NCBI GenBank assembly: GCA_002083475.1 | Contig: LWDI01000085.1 | Coordinates: 1 to 24,880, forward strand | Source of the DNA: Proteobacteria bacterium SG_bin5 | GTDB lineage: Bacteria; Pseudomonadota; Alphaproteobacteria; Sphingomonadales; Sphingomonadaceae | Reading direction: 5' to 3' | DNA: 24,880 bases | In this document: one piece after another, positions 15,098 through 21,906 of the stretch | Position numbering within the stretch: the first letter of the stretch is position 1 | Layout of the letters: every line of letters begins with the position of its first letter | Made by a program: the position numbers and the translations under genes | The notes under the pieces: generated by a model | Databases searched by the model: none | Seen by the model: only the letters and a program-made list of their open reading frames with translations | Told to the model about the DNA's origin: nothing

Positions 15098-15364
15098 TCA
15101 ATAATGATAGCGGCACTGCGCGATTTGCAGCGTTTGCTCGTCGCCTTGGCCGACCACGCGATAGACCAAGCGATGCTCGCGATCGATCCGCCGCGACCAC
15201 CAGCCGCGCAGATTGCCGCCGAGCGGTTCGGGCTTGCCGGTGCCGGTGAACGGGTGGCGGCGGCATTCCTCGATCAGGCCGAGCAGCTTTTCGGCCTGTT
15301 TGGGTTCATGCTCCAGCCAATAGCGAAAATCCCCCCACGCCGTCGGCCAGAAGCGGACGTTCAC
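15098..15364 (-). CDS. yoeB: Toxin of the Txe/YoeB family
   Basis: An 88-residue ribosome-dependent mRNA endonuclease (RelE fold). The sequence aligns closely with E. coli YoeB: FWPTAWGDFRYWL, PFTGTGKPEPLGGNLRGWWS, RRIDREHRLVYRV and the C-terminal QIAQCRYHY. Glu46, Arg65 and the terminal His87-Tyr88 correspond to the catalytic residues known for YoeB, so it looks intact. The start is GTG at 15364, overlapping the antitoxin stop as GTGA, the usual translational coupling that keeps toxin below antitoxin. Confidence 0.95.
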   Translation of the reverse strand: MNVRFWPTAWGDFRYWLEHEPKQAEKLLGLIEECRRHPFTGTGKPEPLGGNLRGWWSRRIDREHRLVYRVVGQGDEQTLQIAQCRYHY

Positions 15365-15606
15365 GGCAGCGGCACGCCCTCTTCGCCGGCCTCGAACCCG
15401 CGGACCGCCTCCAGCAACCGTTCGGCGTTGCGCGGCGACGAGAGCAGATAGAGCGTCTCCTCGATCGAGGCCCAATCGCTTTCGGAGACGAGCACCGCGC
15501 CCTCGCCGCGCTGGCGGGTGATGGCGATGGGCGCGCGATCGGCGACGACCTGGTCGATCATCGCTTTCAGATTGTCCCGCGCTTCGGAATAGCTGACGGC
15601 TCGCAT
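15361..15606 (-). CDS. yefM: Antitoxin of the YefM/Phd family
   Basis: An 81-residue antitoxin that binds YoeB and, with it, represses the operon. MRAVSYSEARDNLKAMIDQV is the canonical Phd/YefM DNA-binding N-terminus, followed by PIAITRQRGEGAVLVSESDW. The C-terminus (LLEAVRGFEAGEEGVPL) is the toxin-neutralising tail. The ATG at 15606 fits the family start; the frame is open further 5' but without similarity. There is no Shine-Dalgarno sequence before this ATG, and the likely promoter puts the transcription start at or next to the start codon, suggesting a leaderless message. Confidence 0.93.
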   Translation of the reverse strand: MRAVSYSEARDNLKAMIDQVVADRAPIAITRQRGEGAVLVSESDWASIEETLYLLSSPRNAERLLEAVRGFEAGEEGVPLP

Positions 15607-15611
15607 GGCCG

Positions 15612-15641
15612 TTAATTGGACAAAGTTCTGGACAATGTCAA
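15612..15641 (-). promoter_or_regulatory. Promoter and likely operator of yefM-yoeB
   Basis: On the minus strand TTGACA (15641-15636) is followed after 17 bases by CAATTA (15618-15613), a good -35 with an acceptable -10. Two direct copies of TTGTCCA lie inside the spacer and over the -10, and are a plausible YefM/YoeB operator because the system is normally autorepressed. Predicted initiation is at about 15605-15607. Confidence 0.6.
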
Positions 15642-15694
15642 GATGCTCGGTCAAGATGCTGGCGCCCGGGCGCGCGCGAAGGTTACAAGGCGCC

Positions 15695-16300
15695 ATGCTC
15701 CCCACGCTCCTCGTCATCGATGATTTCCTCGCCGATCCGCACGCGGTGCGTGCCGCGGCGCTCGGCCTGCGCTATGATCCGGCGTTCAAACAGGGCAATT
15801 ATCCCGGGCTGCTCTCCGATCGGCCGCTCGCGATCCAGGGGATGGACGAGGCGGTCTCGGCGCGGCTCGGCACGCGGGTCGCGCCGATGCCCGGCACCAG
15901 CCATGGCCATTGCCGCCTCACCCTCGCCGGCGACAAGGGGCGCTCGGGCGTGCATATCGACCCCTGCTTCTATTCGGGCATCCTCTACCTGAGCCTCCCC
16001 GAACATGCGCGTGGCGGCACCGATTTCTTCCGCCACAAGCCGACCGGGCTCGAACGCGTCCCCACCACCGATCTCGCGCTGGCCGGGAGCGGCTTCAGCG
16101 ATCCCAACACGCTGATCGAACAGGTCGTCAACCGCGACACCAACCACCCGGCGCGTTGGGAAAAGGTGATGAGCGTGCCGATGCGCTGGAACCGGCTGAT
16201 CCTCTTCAGCCCCTGGGCGTTTCACGACGCGGCGCCGGGGTTCGGCAAGCGGGCGGAGGAAGGTCGGCTGGTGATGCTGTTGTTCTACGCGAGCGCCTGA
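15695..16300 (+). CDS. DUF6445 family protein, putative Fe(II)/2-oxoglutarate oxygenase fold
   Basis: A 201-residue cytosolic protein. The pattern is that of a prolyl-hydroxylase-like oxygenase: GVHIDPCFYSGILYLS gives a candidate HxD metal pair (His87, Asp89), SPWAFHDAAPGFG the distal His177, and GRLVMLLFY a downstream Arg191 that could bind the co-substrate. The N-terminus VIDDFLADPHAVRAAALGL is typical of DUF6445 proteins. Oxygenase activity is inferred from these residues, not shown. The ATG at 15695 is preceded by AAGG. Its stop overlaps the DNA ligase start (TGATG), so the two are co-translated; it is divergent from yefM. Confidence 0.75.
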   Translation: MLPTLLVIDDFLADPHAVRAAALGLRYDPAFKQGNYPGLLSDRPLAIQGMDEAVSARLGTRVAPMPGTSHGHCRLTLAGDKGRSGVHIDPCFYSGILYLSLPEHARGGTDFFRHKPTGLERVPTTDLALAGSGFSDPNTLIEQVVNRDTNHPARWEKVMSVPMRWNRLILFSPWAFHDAAPGFGKRAEEGRLVMLLFYASA

Positions 16301-17886
16301 TGCGCGCTTTCGCGGCGCTGCTCGACGCGCTGATCTACACGCGTTCGCGCAACCAGAAGCTCGCGCTGATCGCAAATTATCTGCGCGCGACGCCCGATCC
16401 CGATCGCGGCTGGGCCTTGGCGGCGCTGACCGGCACGCTCGATCTGCCGGCGGTGAAGCCCGCGCTGATCCGCGCGCTGATCGAGGCGCGGGTCGATCCG
16501 GTGCTGTTCCGGATGAGCCGCGATTATGTCGGCGACACCGCCGAGACGGTGGCTTTGCTCTGGCCCGCCGCGCCGAACGCGGACCCCGCGCCGCTGCGCC
16601 TGAGCGAGGCGGTGGAGACGCTCGCCAAGCTCTCGCGATCGGACGCGCCGGCGGTGCTGGGGGGCATGCTCGATCGGCTGAACGCGGAGGAGCGGTTCGC
16701 GCTGCTCAAAATGGCGACCGGGGCGCTGCGGATCGGCGTGTCGGCGCGGCTCGCCAAGACCGGCTTCGCCCAGGCCTTCGGCGTCAGCGTCGAGGAAGTC
16801 GAGGAGCTATGGCACGGCCTCGCTCCGCCCTATGCCGCGCTGTTCGCTTGGGGGGAGGGCGGCGCGGCGCCGGTCGCCGAGGATCTGCCGCTGTTCCGCG
16901 CCTTCATGCTCGCGCAACCGCTCGAGGATCTGCGCGTCAGCCTCGACGATTATGCCGCCGAGTGGAAATGGGACGGGATTCGCGTCCAGCTCGTTCGCAC
17001 CGCGCGCGGCGAAACGCGGCTTTATTCGCGCGCGGGCGACGACATCACGACGAGCTTCCCGGAAGTCGCGCGCGACTTCGGCCAGACGGGCGTGGTCGAT
17101 GGCGAGCTGATGGTGAAGGGCGCCGCGCAAGGCATCGATCTGGGGCAGGAAAGCGCCGCCAGCTTCAACGCGCTCCAGCAGCGGCTGGGGCGCAAGGCGG
17201 TGTCGGCCAAGATGCTCGCCGACTATCCCGCTTTCGTGCGGCTCTACGACATATTGTTCGACGGCGCGCGCGATCTGCGCGAGCGGCCCTGGAGCGAGCG
17301 CCGCGCCGCGCTCGAAGCCTTCGCCGCGGCGCTGCCGCCCGATCGCTTCGACCTTTCCGCGCTGATCGAGGCGCCCGATTTCACCGCGCTCGAAGGGCTG
17401 CGGGCGCAGGCGCGCGACGCGGCGATCGAGGGCGTGATGCTCAAGCGCCGCGACGCCCCCTATGTCGCCGGGCGGCGCGCGGGGCTATGGTATAAATGGA
17501 AGCGCGATCCCTATACCGCCGATTGCGTGATGATGTACGCCCAGCGCGGCAATGGTCGTCGCTCGAGCTATTATTCGGACTATACTTTCGGCTGCTGGAC
17601 CGAAAGCGGCGAATTGCTCCCCGTCGGCAAGGCCTATTCGGGGATCACCGACGAGGAATTGAAGACGCTCGACAAATTCGTCCGCACGCATACGGTCGCG
17701 CGCTTCGGCCCGGTGCGCGAGGTGGAAAAGACGCTGGTGCTGGAGATCGCGTTCGATTCGATCCACGCGTCGAGCCGCCACAAATCGGGCGTGGCGATGC
17801 GCTTCCCCCGCATCGCGCGCATCAGAACCGACAAGCCCGCGCACGAGGCGGACACGCTCGACGCGCTCAAGCGCCTGGTGACGTGA
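16300..17886 (+). CDS. ATP-dependent DNA ligase (bacterial LigC/'cisplatin-type' group)
   Basis: A 528-residue ligase that seals nicks using ATP, distinct from the essential NAD-dependent LigA. The N-terminal helical DNA-binding domain (about 1-200) is followed by the adenylation domain with the nucleotidyl-lysine motif EWKWDGIR (Lys223). Next come the VVDGELMV motif III and AIEGVMLKRRDAPYVAGRRAGLWYKWKRDP (motifs IV-V), then an OB-fold domain with LVLEIAFDSIHASSRHKSGVAMRFPRIARIR. In many alphaproteobacteria this type of ligase sits with an Lhr-like helicase, a ligase-associated exonuclease and a phosphoesterase; none of these is adjacent here. The start is fixed by the TGATG overlap with the DUF6445 gene. 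A terminator lies about 110 bases downstream. Confidence 0.93.
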   Translation: MRAFAALLDALIYTRSRNQKLALIANYLRATPDPDRGWALAALTGTLDLPAVKPALIRALIEARVDPVLFRMSRDYVGDTAETVALLWPAAPNADPAPLRLSEAVETLAKLSRSDAPAVLGGMLDRLNAEERFALLKMATGALRIGVSARLAKTGFAQAFGVSVEEVEELWHGLAPPYAALFAWGEGGAAPVAEDLPLFRAFMLAQPLEDLRVSLDDYAAEWKWDGIRVQLVRTARGETRLYSRAGDDITTSFPEVARDFGQTGVVDGELMVKGAAQGIDLGQESAASFNALQQRLGRKAVSAKMLADYPAFVRLYDILFDGARDLRERPWSERRAALEAFAAALPPDRFDLSALIEAPDFTALEGLRAQARDAAIEGVMLKRRDAPYVAGRRAGLWYKWKRDPYTADCVMMYAQRGNGRRSSYYSDYTFGCWTESGELLPVGKAYSGITDEELKTLDKFVRTHTVARFGPVREVEKTLVLEIAFDSIHASSRHKSGVAMRFPRIARIRTDKPAHEADTLDALKRLVT

Positions 17887-17958
17887 GCGGGTTGATCGCC
17901 AGGCCTTTCGTTCGTCGCCGTCACCGGAAATCCCCGCGCGCCGGTCGAAGAAAAGCGG

Positions 17959-17984
17959 GACCCCGGCTCGGGGGCCGGGGTGAC
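17959..17984. repeat. REP-like hairpin unit A
   Basis: CCCCGGC (17961-17967) pairs with GCCGGGG (17974-17980) and is followed by TGAC, matching the GTC-CCCCGG unit of the other repeats in the window. It lies 75 bases after the ligase stop, ahead of the terminator. Confidence 0.6.
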
Positions 17985-17995
17985 GGAAGAGGTGG

Positions 17996-18019
17996 GCGCC
18001 GCTGAGCTCGGCGCTTTTT
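17996..18019 (+). terminator. Rho-independent terminator of the DUF6445-ligase operon
   Basis: GCGCCG (17996-18001) pairs with CGGCGC (18009-18014), and five T residues follow directly (18015-18019). It is the clearest hairpin plus T-tract in the window and lies about 110 bases after the ligase stop. Confidence 0.7.
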
Positions 18020-18031
18020 CATCGAGGCTGA

Positions 18032-18120
18032 ACCCGTTCGTGCCGAGCTTGTCGAAGCTACGTTCTTCTTGTCGACGCCCGCGAGGCAGGACTGCCGGTC
18101 GACAAGGTCAGGGCGAAAGA
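18032..18120. repeat. Sphingomonad-type intergenic inverted repeat
   Basis: CGTTCGTGCCGAGCTTGTCGA at one end and TCGACAAGGTCAGGGCGAAAG at the other are imperfect inverted copies separated by about 45 bases. This form (GAGCTTGTCGA ... TCGACAAG-TCAGGGCGAA) is widespread between genes in sphingomonad genomes, from memory. No gene is supported in the 429-base gap 17887-18315. Confidence 0.65.
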
Positions 18121-18155
18121 TGCGTCTGCTTGGAGCCGATCGTGATCAAACCATC

Positions 18156-18239
18156 CGTCGCCCCGGCCTCGAGCCGGGGCTTGGCTTCTTCTTCTGCCGT
18201 CGCAAGGCAGCCTGGCCCCGGATCAAGTCCGGGGCGACG
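18156..18239. repeat. Head-to-head REP-like pair B and C
   Basis: CGTCGCCCCGGC...GCCGGGGC (18156-18180) and its inverted counterpart GCCCCGG...CCGGGGCGACG (18215-18239) form two hairpins facing each other, sharing the CGTCGCCCCGG core with the inner repeats at 14146-14225. They lie downstream of the convergent dipeptidase gene. Confidence 0.7.
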
Positions 18240-18315
18240 TTGATGATAGGGTGGCGACAGGCGCCCAACGAGCGAGACGCCGGCTTTGCGCCCGGCGCGC
18301 GATGGCCGCCGCGCC

Positions 18316-19761
18316 CTATTCCTCCAGCGCCGCCGTCCCCGGCTTTTCCCCCGCGCTCGCCCGCGCGACCGCCTCCACCGCCTCGATCACGCGCAGCACA
18401 TTGCCCTGAGCGAGGCCCGCGAGCTCGGCGTCGCTCCAGCCGCGCCGCGCGAGTTCGGCGAACAGCGCGGGATAGCCGTCGACCCCGCTCATCCCCTCGG
18501 GGGCGTTGCCGGCGATGCCTTCGTAATCGCCGCCGATCCCGACCGCGCCCTTGCCGCCCACGCGCGCGATCGCCTCGACATGATCGGCGACGTCGGCCGC
18601 CGTCACGCGCGGCGCCGGGTGCTCGGCTTCCCAGGCGACGAGCGGCGCGGGGGCCTTGGCGCCATAGACATCGGCCTTCACGCCGACGCGCGCGGCGAAA
18701 TCGGTCCGTGCCTTGTCCCACGCGCGCCAGGCATTGGAGACATGGCCCCTGTAGAAGCTCACCATCACCACCCCGCCCTTGGCGGCGAGCGCGCGGATCA
18801 AGGGGTCGGGCAGGTCGCGCACCGCGTCGGTCACTGCGCGCGCGCCCGAATGCGAGGCGATCACCGGCGCGCGGCTCGCGGCGATCGCGGCCGCGGCGGT
18901 CGCGTCGCTGGTGTGGCTCACGTCGACGATCATCCCGATCCGGTTCATCTCGGCGATCACCGCGCGCCCGAAATCGCTGAGGCCATTGGCGCGCGGGGCG
19001 TCGGTCGAGCTGTCCGCCCAGGCGAGGCTCTTGAAATGGGTGAGCGTCACATAGCGCACGCCGAGCGCGTGATAGAGCCGCAGCACCGCGAGGTTCCCCG
19101 CGATCTGATGCCCGCCCTCGGCCCCCATCATGCCGGCGAGCTTGCCCGCGCGCATCGCGGCGCGCAGCTCGGCGGCGCTCGACGCGAGCGCCATTTGGGG
19201 GTTGGCCGCGACCAGGCGGCGGACGAGATCGATCTGTTCGAGCGTCACCCGCACCGCTTCGTCGCCATGGAGTTCGGCGGGGACGTAGACCGACCAGAAT
19301 TGCCCGCCCAAATGCCCGGCGCGAGCGCGGGGGAGATCGGTTTGGAAGGGGAGCGGGAGCGCGGCGGTGTTTTGGGTGAGATCGGGCAGCGCGCCGCCGC
19401 CCTCGCGGATCGCCCAGGCGAGATCGTTATGGCCGTCGATCACCGGCGCGCTCGCGAGCACGCGTTCGGCGCGCTGTTCGGGGGTTTGCGCGGCGGCGGG
19501 GGCGGCGTGGAAAGCGATGGCTAGGGCAAAAAGGGACGAAGCAAAAAAGCTCCTCCCCTGGAAGGGGAGTTCCGGGTCGGATAGTCCCCCGGACGATCCT
19601 AAACCGTGCGGGGCATGGTTTACCCGGAACTGGCAGCCGCGCGAGCGGCTGACGGAGGGGTGTCCCCGGTTGATCGAGGGGGTCACCCCTCCACCATTCG
19701 CTACGCGAATGGTCCCCCTCCCCCTTAGGGGGAGGAGCTTTTCATGCCTCGGAACAGCCAC
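18316..19761 (-). CDS. Membrane (renal-type) dipeptidase with a repeat inserted in its signal peptide
   Basis: A zinc dipeptidase of the M19 amidohydrolase family, expected in the periplasm. Zinc and active-site residues are present: VIDGHND (His111, Asp113), MGAEGGHQ (Glu215), VDVSHTSD (His283) and IASHSGAR (His304). The GTG start at 19761 has AGGGAGAG six bases upstream and gives 481 residues. The hydrophobic signal sequence FFASSLFALAIAFHAAPAAA, with cleavage near residue 91, only begins at residue 72, because a 198-bp palindromic element (19545-19742) lies in frame after codon 6. Removing it joins MAVPRH directly to VASSLFALAIAFHAAPAAAQ, a normal signal peptide in a protein of about 415 residues. 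No ATG, GTG or TTG suits translation between the element and the signal core. Export may be impaired or use an internal signal. Confidence 0.85.
   Translation of the reverse strand: MAVPRHEKLLPLRGRGTIRVANGGGVTPSINRGHPSVSRSRGCQFRVNHAPHGLGSSGGLSDPELPFQGRSFFASSLFALAIAFHAAPAAAQTPEQRAERVLASAPVIDGHNDLAWAIREGGGALPDLTQNTAALPLPFQTDLPRARAGHLGGQFWSVYVPAELHGDEAVRVTLEQIDLVRRLVAANPQMALASSAAELRAAMRAGKLAGMMGAEGGHQIAGNLAVLRLYHALGVRYVTLTHFKSLAWADSSTDAPRANGLSDFGRAVIAEMNRIGMIVDVSHTSDATAAAAIAASRAPVIASHSGARAVTDAVRDLPDPLIRALAAKGGVVMVSFYRGHVSNAWRAWDKARTDFAARVGVKADVYGAKAPAPLVAWEAEHPAPRVTAADVADHVEAIARVGGKGAVGIGGDYEGIAGNAPEGMSGVDGYPALFAELARRGWSDAELAGLAQGNVLRVIEAVEAVARASAGEKPGTAALEE
19545..19742. repeat. 198-bp palindromic repeat element inside the dipeptidase frame
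   Basis: The perfect 14-base terminal inverted repeats are AAAAGCTCCTCCCC (19545-19558) and GGGGAGGAGCTTTT (19729-19742). Internal hairpins are CAGCCGC/GCGGCTG (near 19633-19650) and CCATTCGC/GCGAATGG (19694-19712). It encodes no transposase, so it is a non-autonomous MITE- or REP-like element of a form common in sphingomonad intergenic DNA, from memory. Its length is 66 codons exactly and the dipeptidase frame has no stop through it. I see no unambiguous target duplication. Confidence 0.8.
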
Positions 19762-19885
19762 GCGCTTCTCTCCCTAATCCTGTTCGTCTCACCCAGTATC
19801 GAGGAGCGTGCCAATTCTTCTCGCATATTGCAAAGCGCGCCGCCCCGGCGATCGAGTTCGCAGGGCGGCTCGCCCGCCCCGAATG

Positions 19886-19912
19886 TTGCAACGCCCGGCG
19901 CGAGGTGATAGC
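19886..19912 (+). promoter_or_regulatory. Possible promoter of yajC-secDF
   Basis: TTGCAA (19886-19891) followed by GATAGC (19907-19912) lies about 55 bases upstream of yajC in the divergent gap. The spacing (15) and the -10 match are poor, so this is only a candidate. Confidence 0.25.
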
Positions 19913-19966
19913 GCGCGCCGCTTAAGAGGGGGCCGTCGCGCGCGCCCGATCCAGCTAGAGACCCAG

Positions 19967-20308
19967 ATGTTCGCCACCCCAGCTTTCGCCCAAACCGCGG
20001 GCAGCCCCGCCGCCGCCGGCGGCCTCGAAGCGTTTCTCAGCTTCGCGCCGCTGCTGCTGATCTTCATCGCTTTCTATTTCCTGATGATCCGCCCGCAACA
20101 GGGCCGGATGAAACAGCTGCAAGCCGCGATCGCCGCGCTCAAGAAAGGCGATGAAGTCACCACCGCCGGCGGCGTGATCGGCAAGGTGACCAAGGTCGAC
20201 GAGAAGATCGCCGAGATCGAAATCGCGCAAGGCGTGCGGATCAAGGTGATCAAATCGACCATCGCCGCGGTCGCGGTGAGCGGCGGCGGCAAGCCGGCGA
20301 ACGACTGA
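19967..20308 (+). CDS. yajC: Preprotein translocase subunit YajC
   Basis: A 113-residue accessory subunit of the Sec translocon. One transmembrane helix (FLSFAPLLLIFIAFYFLMI) is followed by the signature RPQQGRMKQLQAAIAALKKGDEV and a small beta domain (TTAGGVIGKVTKVDEKIAEIE, then GVRIKVIKSTIAAV). The N-terminal MFATPAFAQTAGSPA stretch is common in alphaproteobacterial YajC. The ATG at 19967 is preferred; the upstream extension has no similarity. The stop overlaps the secD start by one base (TGATG), so yajC, secD and secF form one transcription and translation unit. Confidence 0.96.
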   Translation: MFATPAFAQTAGSPAAAGGLEAFLSFAPLLLIFIAFYFLMIRPQQGRMKQLQAAIAALKKGDEVTTAGGVIGKVTKVDEKIAEIEIAQGVRIKVIKSTIAAVAVSGGGKPAND

Positions 20309-21897
20309 TGCTCGATTTCCCGCGCTGGAAGATCGTCTCGATCCTGCTGCCGCTCGTCCTGCTGGTGGCGCTCGCGATCCCGAGCTTCGTGCCGGAAAGC
20401 GTGCTCGCGCGCGCGGGGCTGCATCTGCCGCGCGTCGCGCTCGGGCTCGATCTGGCGGGCGGCTCCTATCTGCTGCTCGAGGCCGAGACGAGCGACATCG
20501 CGCAGAACCGGCTCGAGCAGATGCGCGAAACGGTGATCACCGAACTCGGCCGCGCGAGCCCCAAAATCGCGATCGGCGAAGTCTCGATCGCCGGCGGCAA
20601 GGTGAGCTTCCTGCTGCGCGACGTGACGCAAGTCGACGCCGCGCGCGAAAAGCTGATGGCGCTCACCAACGGCGCCGGGCTCACCGGCCAGCGCGACTGG
20701 AACATCGAGGTGGTCGACGGCATCCGCTTCGTGCTGACGCCGACCCAGGCCGGGCTCGACCAGGCGGTGAACCGCGCGATGGACGACGCGACCGACGTCG
20801 TGCGCCGCCGCATCGACGCGCTCGGCACGCGCGAGCCGACGATCGTCCGCCAGGGCAGCAACCGCATCGTCGTCCAGGTGCCGGGCCTGCAAGACCCCAA
20901 GCAATTGAAGGATCTGCTGGGGAAGACCGCGAAGCTCGAATTCAAGCTCGTCGATCTGAACGCCGATCCGGCGCAAGTGCAGCAGGGCATCGCCCCGCCG
21001 GGCAGCCAGGTGCTGCCCTTCGCGACCGGCCAGGGCGGAATCGCGGTCAAGCGCCGCGCGATCCTGACCGGCGATCAGCTGATCGACGCGCGCCAATCGA
21101 ACGACCCGCAGACCAACGCGCCCAACGTCATCATCACCTTCGATACCGCGGGCGGCAAGAAATTCGCGCGGGTGACGCAGGAAAACGTCGGCAAGCCCTT
21201 CGCGATCATTCTCGACAACAAGGTGCTCTCCGCACCCAACATCAACGAGCCGATCCTGGGCGGCAACGCCTCGATCAGCGGCAGCTTCACCGTGCAGACC
21301 GCCAATGAACTGGCGATCGCGCTGCGCTCGGGCAAATTGCCGGTCGCGCTGAAAACGGTGGAGGAGCGCACCGTCGGCCCCGATCTCGGCCGCGAATCGA
21401 TCCACGCGGGCATTCTCGCCTCGGCGATCGCGACGGTCGCGGTGATCGCCTTCATGCTCGTCACCTATGGCCGCTTCGGCGTCTATGCGAACATCGCGGT
21501 GGTGCTCAACGTGCTCGTCATCCTGGGGGTGATGGCGATCATCGGCGGCACGCTGACGCTGCCGGGCATCGCCGGCTTCGTGCTGACGATCGGCACCGCC
21601 GTCGACGCGAACGTGCTGATCAACGAGCGCATCCGCGAGGAACGCCGGCGCGGGCGAAGCGTCCTCCAATCGGTGGAACTGGGCTATAAAGAAGCCAGCC
21701 GCACGATTTTCGAAGCGAACGTGACGCACGCGATTTCGGGCGTGATCATGCTGCTGCTCGGCTCCGGCCCGGTGAAGGGCTTCGCAGTGGTGCTGCTGAT
21801 CGGCATCGCGACCTCGGTTTACACCGCGGTGCTGCTGACCCGGATGTTCGTCGCGCTGTGGCTCAAGGCCAAGCGGCCGAGCGAATTGCATATTTAA
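20308..21897 (+). CDS. secD: Protein translocase subunit SecD
   Basis: A 529-residue RND-type membrane protein that with SecF uses the proton gradient to help pull preproteins through SecYEG. It has an N-terminal TM helix (IVSILLPLVLLVALAIPSFV), GLDLAGGSYLLLEAE, a large periplasmic domain with AMDDATDVVRRRIDALGTRE and the SGSFTVQTANELAIALRSGKLP region, then five TM helices with GTAVDANVLINERIREE (about 21595-21645) carrying the conserved Asp of TM4. Length is usual for alphaproteobacteria. The start overlaps the yajC stop; secF begins 9 bases after its stop. Confidence 0.97.
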   Translation: MLDFPRWKIVSILLPLVLLVALAIPSFVPESVLARAGLHLPRVALGLDLAGGSYLLLEAETSDIAQNRLEQMRETVITELGRASPKIAIGEVSIAGGKVSFLLRDVTQVDAAREKLMALTNGAGLTGQRDWNIEVVDGIRFVLTPTQAGLDQAVNRAMDDATDVVRRRIDALGTREPTIVRQGSNRIVVQVPGLQDPKQLKDLLGKTAKLEFKLVDLNADPAQVQQGIAPPGSQVLPFATGQGGIAVKRRAILTGDQLIDARQSNDPQTNAPNVIITFDTAGGKKFARVTQENVGKPFAIILDNKVLSAPNINEPILGGNASISGSFTVQTANELAIALRSGKLPVALKTVEERTVGPDLGRESIHAGILASAIATVAVIAFMLVTYGRFGVYANIAVVLNVLVILGVMAIIGGTLTLPGIAGFVLTIGTAVDANVLINERIREERRRGRSVLQSVELGYKEASRTIFEANVTHAISGVIMLLLGSGPVKGFAVVLLIGIATSVYTAVLLTRMFVALWLKAKRPSELHI

Positions 21898-21906
21898 GGA
21901 ACGCCG

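Noticed and set aside
19729..19745. ATG at 19745 as start of the dipeptidase
   Set aside because: It is in another frame and reads only MKSSSP before a stop inside the palindromic element.
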